Of a stretch of 64,000 nucleotides of DNA, positions 24,801 through 36,800 are shown in pieces. Both the position numbers and the translations under genes were made by a program. Within the stretch, counting starts at the first letter, position 1. Each line of letters starts with the position of its first letter. This DNA is from Macrotis lagotis (taxonomy: Eukaryota; Chordata; Mammalia; Peramelemorphia; Peramelidae): NCBI RefSeq assembly GCF_037893015.1, contig NC_133665.1, forward strand, positions 194,490,146-194,554,145, in the 5' to 3' direction. The notes under the pieces were generated by a model. It did not search any database. It saw only the letters and a program-made list of their open reading frames with translations, and was not told the origin of the DNA.

Positions 24801-27800
24801 GAGCCTCTCCCCTGCCACCTCCCTTCTGCCTAGGCCCCCTTCATCAATGCCAGTCCATCTCACTGGCTGGAACCCTCTGGTGCCAGAGAGAGGAGCTGCC
24901 CAGGGTCCCTTTGGAGTCCTTCCATGAGTCTGTAGCTTAGTGACCCTCTACCTCAGGCCAGGCGAAGGAGGTTTGCCACTAACTGACCTCCCTCCCCTCC
25001 TCAGAAGAGTCTGACCCTGAGGGCCTTCAGACCCCATCTGCTAAGAGTAACAGCTTCCTGTCGAAGTCACGAGAGGCCCTGCTCAAGACATGGATGTTGG
25101 TGTTCTTAAGAATTTGGGGGATTGACCCTGAGGCAGGGGATGGAGTGAGTCAGAGCCAGGGAACCTGGGGTCGAATCTTGCTCGGACAGACCCTGGGAAA
25201 ATCCCTTCTCCTTTCCAAGCCTAAAAACCAGGGCAACCCTAACTCACAAAATTATTCTGAACATCAGATGAGATGATCTGGCCTTTGTCAGCCCTCCCGG
25301 GCTGTGGCAATGCTCCTTGAGGGCCCCAGGGCTGGGAGAGCTGCTGCCAGTGAGAGCTCAGGCTTTCCTGAGGAGCCAAAGAAGAAGGGTTAGAAACCAT
25401 CGATGATTGGTATGTGGGGGGGCAGGAGTGTTGGCCTCCCCGCTGCAGTCATGCTGCACATGGAGCAATATCACTAACATCTCACCAGCCTCAGTGGGCA
25501 CTTCTGGGCCAATCAGCTCTGAAAGGGGAAAGAGAAAGAGGAGGAGGAGGAGAGGGAAAAGGAGAAAGAGGAAGAGAAGGAAGAACAGCAGCAAAAGGAG
25601 AACCAAAGAGGGAGAGTGGTGAGGCAGTCGAGGGAGTTTTAGGCTGCTCCAGTTTTAGGCCTGGAATTGGGGGTTCCCAAGAAGGAGCGAGGAAGCTGCC
25701 AGGCTCTGGCCGGCCCGTGGGCACCAGCTGTCTGCCCAGCTGCTCCTCCCCCCCCTTCGCCCCCCTTCCTAGATTTTACAAGGACCTGATGGGGGGAAGA
25801 TGAGCCCAAGCAGTGTTGGACTCTAGGGCTCGGCTCGATGACCAGCTCATTACCTTGGAAGGGGATGTTGGACAGCTCCAAGTTGTTAGGCAGCTCTTCT
25901 CTAAGTCGAGAAGAAAGTTCCCCTCTGAGGGTGGAATCTGGGGAGAGGGCTGGACTTTGCAGAGAAGGGGGAAGGTGAACTGGGTTTTGAAGCAGACCAG
26001 GAGAGACCAACCTGAGACTTTCCCGAGTGGGACCCATCCTTTCTAAACTGGGAAGACGTGAATCTGGGGGTTCCCTTCAACTGAGCCAAGTCCAAAGGAC
26101 TGATAAGTGGGGGAAACCTCTCCCTTCAGGCCTGCCCACAATGGCTCTCTGGTTTTTTCATTTGTTTCCAGAACAAATTTAAATCCTGGCTTCCTTGAGA
26201 AATTCCAAGAAGACCCCCTGCCTCTGCCCTCAGAGCAGCATTCACTCCCATTGATGTAGGTTGGTTTCAGCTGCTCAGATTGGTATTGGACTGTCCTTCC
26301 TACCTGAAGATGGCACTTCTGACCCACCATCAGTAGAATATGCATTCAGAATTGTGTCTCCACCAGTGGGGATGGGTCTACACTTTGCCATGCTCACTCT
26401 CTCTGACCCCCAGACTCATAGCTGGAGAGGACTTCAGAAGCCATGTAATCCAGCCTGTGCCTGACCAAGATTTGCACCCTTAACTCTCCCAACAAGTGCT
26501 CATGGAGCCTCTGCCTGAAGACCTGCAGGGAGGTGGAGCATGCCATCTCTTAGGGCAGTCTGCTCCACTGTGGAACAGCTCTCTGTTAGGAAATCCTTCC
26601 TCCTATCAAGCTGAAACCTTTCTTATTGCAGCTTCTGCCCTTTGTTCCTGGTTCTGCTTTCTGAGACTAAGATGAAGCAGGCTAATGATTCTTCTTCCTC
26701 ATATACCTGGACACATGTCCATCCATTCACAGTCTTCTTCCACAGTTTATTGAAGACACTCCTCTGGTGCCCAGTACGCTTTCTCTTTCCCAGACGAATC
26801 ACTCCCAGTTCTCTCAGTGGCTTCCAGGACCTTCATTGTTCTGCCTTCTCATCTCCCAGTGACCAATGTCCTTCCTGAGCTGTAGTGCTCAGAACTGACC
26901 CCAGAGTCTGACTGTGGTCTGACCTGGGAGTAAGGCTAGCTTCTCGTTCTCAAAATTAGGTGGCCCCAAATGATGTGTTTTCTTGGTCGCTGTTCACCCA
27001 GTTCACACATATCCAGCTTGAAATACACCAGAACCTCAAATCTTTTCATAGGGATTCTTACTGGCCATTAGGCCCTCATGTTGTGCTTGAGAAGTTGATT
27101 TTTTTAAAATCTAAGCTCAGCATTTTACATTGATCTCCATTGTGCTTTTTCTTCAATTTAGCCATTGTTCTGACCTGTCTCTGCCACCCCCACCCCCAGA
27201 GTTATGCTTGAAACATGGCTAAGAACACCATCTAAATTTCTAACTGAAATCCTAGATTTGAGAAAAGCTCCCTGGGACACTTCACAGGAGACATCCCAAT
27301 GACCCCTTTGGGGGTCTGGTTCTTGGGTCAGTTCCTCACCCACTGTTCTGCACCATAGTCACCATGAGCCCCATTTCTCCATCTAGTCCTCCAGGACAAC
27401 ACAACCACTTCCTAAGGAGTCCAACTTCCTTCTCAAGCTGTTCCTTGCTTGTTCCATTCATGATATAGTCTAGGGATATGCCAAGAACCCAAGTCCAAAT
27501 CACTGACCATTTGTAGACTTTTCTCTAGCCTTTCTTGAAAATCAAGTCAATAGTCATCCTCCCCAGTCCTGCAGCACCCTTCTGATTTTATCTTTCACAA
27601 GTCACCGACAGTCCTCAGTAGTGATTCATTCCAAACTAAAGGATGTCGCCGGAGTGAAAGGGGCTCCCAGAGGGCAGCCAGCCATTTGTGGTCTTAGATG
27701 AGGATTGAGCTCCTGACCTTGGCCTTGTTAACCCTGTGTTCTAACCACTGAGCTCTCTAATGTGTCAGGTGCATAACTGTGGAATGACCAGATGATGGAG

Positions 27801-30800
27801 CACTGGGCTGGTGTGGACCAGTACCAAATCTGCCTTTCTGCCATTTCCCTTCCCCAGTTCCTGGTCAAACAGACATGACTCATCCCTTCTACATACAATT
27901 TCTCTTCCTCACCCTTAACCCCTACTGCCCATTTCTTTGAACTGACCCTCATATAACCTGGAATCCAGGTCCCTTGCCATTCCTACTGTCCCCCTCAGGC
28001 TGCTCCACAGCTATGAACCCCATTCTTTAAATAGTGGTGTCCAGACGCAAGGACCTTCTCCCTAAGTGGGAAGACAAGGAAGAGGATGGAAGGTCTCTTC
28101 TCTCCTTATTCCTTCCTGAGAGCTATTCATGCCTCTCAGTACAGCCCAGGGGCAAATGAACTCTTTTGGTCATCTATGTGGCACTGCTGATTCAGTGAGG
28201 TCACAGTCCACCAAAATGCCCAATGGTTGGCTTGTTAGTTTTTCAGACAAATCTATCTCAAACATGCCCCCAACAACCTTCCTGAATTTGTGAAACTGAA
28301 TTTTAAAAATCCAGTTGTGGCGGGGGGGGCGGCAGCTAGGTGGTAGATAGAGCACCGGCCCTGGAGCCAGGAGGGCCTGAGTTCAAATCCAGCCTCAGAC
28401 ACTTAATAATTACCTAGCCGTGTGGCCTTGGGCAAGTCACTTAACCCCATTGCCTTGCAAAAACTAAAAGAAAAATCCAATTGTAAAAATATTTAGTCTT
28501 ATTGAATTTTATCCAATACTTACTGGATTTGGGCTGACTGTTCTGATTCTATCATGCAGTGTATTAGCTATTCCATCCAACATTGTGTCATTTGCAAAAT
28601 GGATGAGAATACTATCAGATGTCTTTATCTCAGTCATTGATTAAAAAGTTAAACAGTACAGGGCAAAACAGATCCCTAGGGCACCTCACTGGAGACCAGC
28701 CAAGTTCACAATAAACCACTAATGACCTCTCTTTAAGTCCTATCATTCAACTAGCTTCAAGTCCATCTAATTATATTATCTTCTCATCCACTTCTTTTCC
28801 ACAAGAATAGTCTGAGACGCTTTCATCAAAGACTTTGTTAAAATCTGGATAAAGAATAAAGGCTGACTTCCCCTGATCTAACAGTCAGATAACCCCTTCA
28901 TAAAAAGGAAATACAGTTAGTCTGAAATGACTTGTTTCTTTTTAAAACCATATTCCATGGAAGACTGCCTACCCTTCCTCTGAACCCTTTGAAATCTATT
29001 TTCTGTAAAACTGGGAGGCATGTCTAACTATGCCCAGATTTCCTTTTCTTCTCCATTATCAAATCTAGGAGGGCATGGCTACTTCTCTCTAGGTTTCCCA
29101 TCATTTTCATCATAGCAACCCATTCTTTCCTATTACGGAAAATACCATTCAACATATAATTTCCCCCTTGTTACTTGTGCCACCTTCTGAAGAGCTAAAT
29201 GATCATTAAAGCAAATCAAGAAGTTATTAACTCTTCTGTTTCTCACAAAGAGAATATACCCCAGCAGATGACTGAATAATTCTCCCCCTTCACTACTCTA
29301 TCCTGACTCTAATTCAGGTTTCTGGTCTGTTGTTTCTCACAGTCTTCATCTATTGCCTCTTTCTGCTCTGGTGGTCTGTAGTTGGCAAAGCCACTTCTGT
29401 TTCTCCTCCTCTTCATCCACATTTTCTCCATTATGGTTTTATCTCCTAGTTCCTGCAACTCCTCAGGTCTCAGAAAGAAGGTTTATATTAAGAATCCTTT
29501 TTTGACATGCAGCTCTGCTCCACTCCTGCTTTTTCTTATCCTGTCTCTTTGGGAATAAGACCCACCTATCCAGAGCCACATTCCAGTCATGGGTGCCGTC
29601 CTACCAAGTCTCAGTGATACACCTAAGTCCTGTCTGTCTCCTCATTAACTGGGACCTCTACTTCTTCTCATGTGTTGCATTGCCATTCAACATTAGCTTG
29701 AAGACCTTTGAAGCCAGGGACATTATAACCCTTTCTTTTCCTGGATTTTATCTCTTGTGAGCCTATGGTTATCTTGATCTCTTCCTTCATTGCACTTGCT
29801 CTCACTGGTATTGAGCATGGTGGACTACAAAACAGATTTTTCCCCCTCTTCCAGATGCTCCTTCATTGAAAAGCCCTTCCAGAAAAGTGAGATTTTCAAG
29901 ACAGCAAACAAATTCATTATTACCAGTCTTTCTTAAGTCTGCTTCATCTCTGACCCAGATTCTGGCATTCCTACATTCCAATTGGAAATTCAGAAGTTCC
30001 ACACACTACCTACTTAGCGAGGTATCCATTCCTCAAGTTAGTTTCCCCCTCTGCATTTCTTAACCTTGGGAAAGGGAGCAGCTGTTTTCATTCATTCATT
30101 CAAAGCACCCTGGTCTTCATTTTCTTGCCGAAAACTTCATTACTTTTGGCAATCCTTTTGGGTTCCTTCTGGCAATGTCATTTGTGTCCAAATTGATTAT
30201 TTGGAATGACTCATCTTGGAAGGATCTCTAGGATACATTATGTTCTAAGATGACTGACCTCACCGTAGTTGCTTCAGTTCCCTTCAGCAAAGAACATCAA
30301 CCACTTTTTACTTTTCCGCTAACCTTCACTGGGCAACTTCTGCCCTGGAAGCTTTTGTGGTCCTCCTAGATCAGCTTTTGGAAGACAAACAGCCATTTCC
30401 TCATCAGAGATTCCGCTCTCTTAAGGAAGAACCTCTAGTCTAAGTATGCCCCAGTCATTCCTTTTTTCCCTCCCCTGTCCAGCTCTCTTCTCCTTTTCCT
30501 GCTTCCTGAGGCCTTTTCACATCAGTCCTCCTTAACTGTCCTCAAATCTGCTCCTTCAACTTTTTCTCACAGAAGTCGATTGGAATCAATTTGAACAACT
30601 TGGAGATTGTTCTTGCTTTTTTTCAGTTTCTTCGATCTCTTTTCTTCTTCACTAGCTCAAACCACTCCAACACTGGCACAATCTCTTTCTCCTTATTTGA
30701 CTCAAAACTGTTTTCATCTCTTGCTCCTTCTCTCACAACCTTCTTCCAAAGAAGCCAAAAGTAGAATCACCATCTTCATTTGCATCATCATCATCACACT

Positions 30801-33800
30801 CTGGTTCAAGGAGAGGTACGCTGAGTGAGCAGAACATGGTAGCGACCCCCTGGAATAACAACTCCTCACTTGGCTACAGAAAACTTAGCAAAAGGTCTCA
30901 AGGTAGTTTCCCACCTGTTATCTGGTTTGAATTTTGCATAGCTCAATGTCTCGTCCTGGCAAAGAGATGACCCAGAGTTATAAGAGATTGCCCCAGTCAA
31001 ATGTAAGCTTTGGAAGGTCCTCCAAAGCTCATAGGCATGGAGACCAGCCTGGCTGAGTCTAGAAGAGCTCATCATTAACTACGCCACCAGGTGATGGATT
31101 TCCTCACCATTTACATCTCTAAACATCATTGGCCAAAACGTTGCAGAGGGTCCATGATCTGCTGGGTCATGGTCATCTAGCCCACAGTGGCTTCACTGCA
31201 GCAAGAGGCCTTGGAGGACTTTCCTCCGCTCTGATCTTCTATTGTTTTCTGACATCTCTTTAAGGCAATGGGAACAAGACATTCAGAGACTCTGATGCAA
31301 GGCCACTGCTGCCCAAATGGGGGATATACTCACCTGAACTTATCTCACCAGGCATAAGAAGGCAAACCCCTTCACAGAAAAGTCACAAAGCAAATAGACT
31401 GTTTGGGGGTTAGACATAGGGTTTATGATTGATTATCTGTTCAGGATTGCCTGTAACCTGTTCATTAAACTGCAATGAGCCAATTTTCCTTTAGTTCAAC
31501 CTGAATCAGTTTTTTAGGCTAGTTGGCTCCCCCATTAGCTCCCTGGGGTTTCTTTATTCATCTTGACCTATATTAGGAATCTCTTAAACCCATTCAGGAG
31601 ACCCTACGGGTGCTTTTGAAGCACAATGAACAGGGGCTTAGGAAAGGGCAATATTCCTCAAAGGTTCTACACCTAAATCTCTCAGGTCTCTTTCTGGGTT
31701 TTCTTTCCAAAGGCACTGCTCTTGTCTGGTCTCCCAGATGCTCCCACCTTCTCCCCAAGGTTTCTCCCCAACCCCCCCCCCCCCCAATCAGGTTTCCATG
31801 CAGGTTCTCTCCTTTTTTCTTCCCCATCTCCCCCCAGATCTCTCCCTTGACACATGTGTCTTTGACCTCAGAAGGCAGACTTCTAGAGTACAACATGTTA
31901 TCAAGGAAACCGCAAACTTTTCTACCCCTAGAGAACTTGCCAAATCCCTCTGACTCATTTCCTGAGGAAGCCAGTACCTGACAGAGAAAGAAAGCCCAGT
32001 CATTAGGACTTGAGAAAAGAGACTTTATGAGTTGAGATATGGAGGTTGAATCCCCAGCAGGCTGGCATCATCTCCAGCCTCCACAAGGTATTCTGGCAAA
32101 GAGATGGTCTGCAAGTAACAGAGAGAAAAGCTGGTGTCTGCAGGGGGGCAGGACAGGACAGGAGAAGGAGCTGGTCAGCTTGATAAAGAAGAGGCAGCAG
32201 GGGCTGAGGAGTTGGTGCCCACCCTTTAGGGACTAAGATGGAAATCATCCTCCTCCTCATTAGTGTTCTAAAATGCTTGACAGCTTGCAAAGCATCTGAC
32301 AAAGATCATCTCATTCGATGCTTCCAGGAAGCCTGTGAGATAGTGACCTTTGCTATTGGAAGGGTAGCTTCCTGTTCTCAAAGAGCTTTCCATCCACTGG
32401 GCCAGCTTGGGAGTTGGGCGGCTCGGGCATTGGTCTCTCCTTTTTACATCTAGCACCTGACCATGTGCACAGATACACCACAGACTCATACACACACCAC
32501 ACACAACACATCACACATACATACCTATACCCACACACCACACACACACATACACACCCCTCCCTCTTGACATCCACTCAAAAGGATAGTTGGTGAGGTC
32601 TTACCAGTGTATTTACTTTTACTAATTCTCCAGAAGCTGCATGGCATCAAAACAAAAAAAAATCTTTTAATCAAAGAGCATAGTAAATACGGGAACAAAA
32701 AGCAGATTCCCTCTACCCCCAATCCCACATGGGGTATACACCCCCCAGGAATGCTATTATGACCATTGGAGGTGGGCAGAGAACACATGTAGTGAAGGGA
32801 CACATAGTCACCATATGGAAGGTAATTAAAACCCATTTGACCAGAGAGCACATGTGTGCAGGGCCTCAAATTCCTCCATCCTTCCCGAGCCATTGACACC
32901 CCAACATTCTTGGCTTTGTCTTTTCACTGCCCTCCTGGTTGCCAAGTTGCTCTTGGTTACCTTCTAAGAATCGCTTTGTGTCAATCAGTCAATCAATCAG
33001 CCAGCTAACATTTATTAAGCACCTACTGCATGCCCAGCCCAGAGGTATGAAGACAAAAGCAAAGTTCTTTACATGTATGCCCAAGGGTTAGGAACCACCC
33101 CCCTCCAGCCAGGTAGCCAAGTAAATTCAGAAGAATTCCTGAAATGGAATTTAAGAAGTCTGTTTTATCCCTTGATCCCAATCTGGAAAATCATTTTAAA
33201 CTTTTGTTAAATTCTCACTGTGAGCTTTTTTCTTCTCTTAAAGTTCACCAATGGCAGCCAACAATACATAGATATCAAAACTGGTTGAGGCTGGGATGAT
33301 GAGCCCATCCTCTATGATTGGCAGCAGACAAACCTCAGCCTCTTTGCCTGCTTCACATTCCTCTCCCCATTCTAGACAACTTCTAGCACCTTCTGGGCTA
33401 CACTCTATCTGGCACAAAAGCCACTGCTGTTCAAAGAGGGAAATTGAGGCTCGCAGAGGTTGAGATGTGTCCTAAGGTCACACAGGTAAAAAAAAATAGT
33501 AGCATTGAGAAGAGAAGCCAGTCTCCTGTCTCCTAATCTGTCTTGCTGCATGTGAATTAGGGTACAAGATAAAGTTAATCATTCACATCTTAATGTGAAT
33601 TCACTGATCAGATGCCTTCCAGTGTAGCAGCTATCTGAGAACACACTACTGATAGAATGTTGGGGAGGAGGAGAGAAGGAAGAAAAGAGGAAGAGGAGGA
33701 GGAGGGGAAAGGGAAGGAGAAGAGGAGGAAAACAGGAAAAGAACCAAAGATGTGAGGGAGGGACGGGGAGGCCAGCTTATCATAGAACATCTATCCTCAT

Positions 33801-36800
33801 GTAAGGAATTCCAGAGACCAATGTGTGTGTGTGTGGGGGGGGATCTTGGTGAAGATCATGTAGGTGAGACTAAATGGAAGGACAGATAGAAATGATGTGG
33901 ACGCTGGGGTGGACCACAGACACTACAGAAAGAGGAGATAGATGAGTTGAGAAAGAGATCACAGACCAGGCCACGAATAAAGGAAGTTGTGGAGATGAGG
34001 GTTTGCAAACATCTGGACAATGTTGTTGTTGCTCAGTCATTGTGGTCGTGTCCGACTCTCGGTGTTCCCATTTGGAGTTTTCTTGGCAGAGACATTGGAG
34101 CCCCTGGCCATTTCCTTCTCCAGCTCATTGTAAGATGAGGAACTGAAGCAAATAGGGTCAGGTGACTTTCAGGGTCATCCAGCTAGTAAGTGCTGAGAAT
34201 GGATTTGAACTCAGGAGGAGGAGTCTTCCGGTTTCCAATCCCAGTCCTCTCTCCATGTGCCACCTGGCTTCCCTGGATTCTGGACTTTGGTAGGGATCAA
34301 ACAGCTAATGTGTTTGTGGGTTAATGATCATTTACGCTTTCAGAAGTCAGTGGAAGCAGCCAATGGGATTGCTGCTTTGGACCTCATTCTGACCACCAAG
34401 GCTGACCTGGCCACTCAAGGGATTGAGGGGAACATCTGGGACAGTCAGCACTCCCACTCAGAATTCTTGAACAGAAAGTGGTTCGGTGAAAGTGAATGTC
34501 TAAGGGTTCATTGGGAAGAGTCCACAAGCTTTGTATATATCTGCCAGTGCTGGCATTATAAACATAAGCAATGAAAAAAGATCATCCCTGCCTTCAGGAA
34601 GCCTCCATTCTAGTGGGTGAAGACAGCACATAAAAAAGAGCTGAAAGGACTGGAGGGAGAGAGTGTCTATGCCAGACTATGTCAGGAAAACAAATCCAGA
34701 GACTACAGAGCAGAACCCAAGGGGAAATGGAGACTGATTGACCCATGCACTTTCCTTAAAATGAAGATTTGGGCAGAAATCGACTTCTCAGGGTACAAAT
34801 GAACTCCAGGCTGAGGAAGCCCTAGGGTAGGGAACAGGAAGCATCCTGTGAGCACAGCATTGTTGGGGGGGGGGGGAAGAGGGGGGAGAAGTCAATCCAA
34901 GAAGTGTGAGGAAAAAGAAAACTCTGCACAGAGAGGTTACCACCAATGTATAAAGACAGAAAGAAAAGCTTGTCACAACTAAATAGGATTCCTTTAAGAA
35001 TCATTTTGGGGGCATAAGAGTCCAGAATGAGTTGAGACCAGTGATGTTGGTGAGGAGGACGAAGTGAATTGGTAGCTATGTTGAAGATAAGAGAATAGTC
35101 CCAGAAGGGACAGGAACACTATCTGGGGGCTATGGAATACTGACAGCTGATAATAGTGACATTCTGATTTTTCTTGCCATTCATCATCCCAAAGGTGTAT
35201 GGGGACTGTTGTATGTTGAAACTGAGAGATCCCAGATGGATGGTCTCCATGATGTCCTTGTAATGATCAGAGGACTAGAGCAGGAGCCCTAGTGTATTGG
35301 GTGGGCCCATGATAACTTGTCTGGACAAGAAAGCTTCACATGGAGGAAGGGACTCTGTGAAGGAAATCATGGAGCCATTGAAGTATGGAAGCATTTCTCT
35401 ACCAAGGAGAGACTGACTCTGATAGTACAAGAATATTTAACTTGGAGTCAAAACAGGAAACGGTGAGATGATAAGAGAACACTCAGCTGCTCTGATAAGG
35501 ACAAGTCACCAGCTGCAGACCAAGAACATCCTTGGGGACTGAAAGATCTGGTTGATCTGTTGGCAGGGTCTGTCAGTGATCTTTAGTGATCTTTGACATA
35601 TCGCAGATACAGACAAAGAAAACAATCTTTAATCTAAAGGACATAAAGCTTGAATTTGCATACTGGTAAAGTTATAAAATATTTTATTAAAGGGATGTTT
35701 TGTGGATATTTCGAAAGGGAAGCAGTGATTGCAAAAAGCTATCATGGTTTTGCCAAGAGCAGGGTCATGACATACTGAACTCATTCTCTTTTCAGTCTGA
35801 TCAGAGAAATAATGTAGGCACAATATACCATGTTCCAGCAAAACACTTGATGAAGTTTCTCACGCTATCTTTGTGGACAAAATGGAGAGGTTTGGGCTTG
35901 ATGACAGGACAATTAAGTGAATTTTGTTAATTGAACAATCCAAAAGTAGAGCGATGAATGTTTTGATGATACTTTGGTAGATACCATTGAATAGAATGAC
36001 CAGTCATGTATGTCTTTGGCCATTATTCCATATTCAGCATCAATGACTTGGATGAAGCCATAGTTATCACATTTAAAGGTACCAGGAAGATTGAAGGAAT
36101 GGTTGACACAGCGGATGAAAGGGCTGAGATTCAAAAAGCTGCCAACAGATTTGGATCAACTCTCCTAACATGGAATTCAACTGAGATGAAGTCTTACATT
36201 CATAGTTAAAAGATAAACCTCACAAGTTCAAGATGAATGGAGGAGGACTAGCTGGACAACAGTACTTGTGAATAAGCTAAGGGCGTTTAGTGACTGACCA
36301 GCTGAATTTGAGTCAACAGTATGGCAGGACAGCTAAGAAAGTTAGTATTCACAGGGGCTGTTAGGAGAGACATCGTGTCCAAAATGCTAGAGATCACGAT
36401 TTCAGTGGTCAAGCTTCCTATGACATCTTGGGCCCAGTTCTGCACATTGCATTTTAAGACAATAAACAAGGTAAAGAATGCCCAGAGGAGGAAGACTAGG
36501 TGGGCGAGATACCTATGAAGGGTCCTATGAAGATTGGTTAAAGGAATGGGAATATGGACTCTGGAGAGGACTTAGGAAGACGATGACAGCTACAATAAGG
36601 TGTCCAAAAAGCTTCCATATGTAACTGGAACTAGGCTGGGTCTGCTTTCCCAAATACAAAGCAATGAGTGGAGGCTGCAAAGATGAAGATTTGATATTGA
36701 TGTAAAGAAAACTCCCCAACAGTTAGACATCTCTACAGTGGAATTGTCTGCTCTGGGAACTGATAGGCTTCCTCTCCCTAAAAAGCTAAGCCTTTGTGAG

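Noticed and set aside
36006..36209. 67-codon frame with INDLDEA
   Set aside because: Reverse-transcriptase remnant of a CR1/L3 element.
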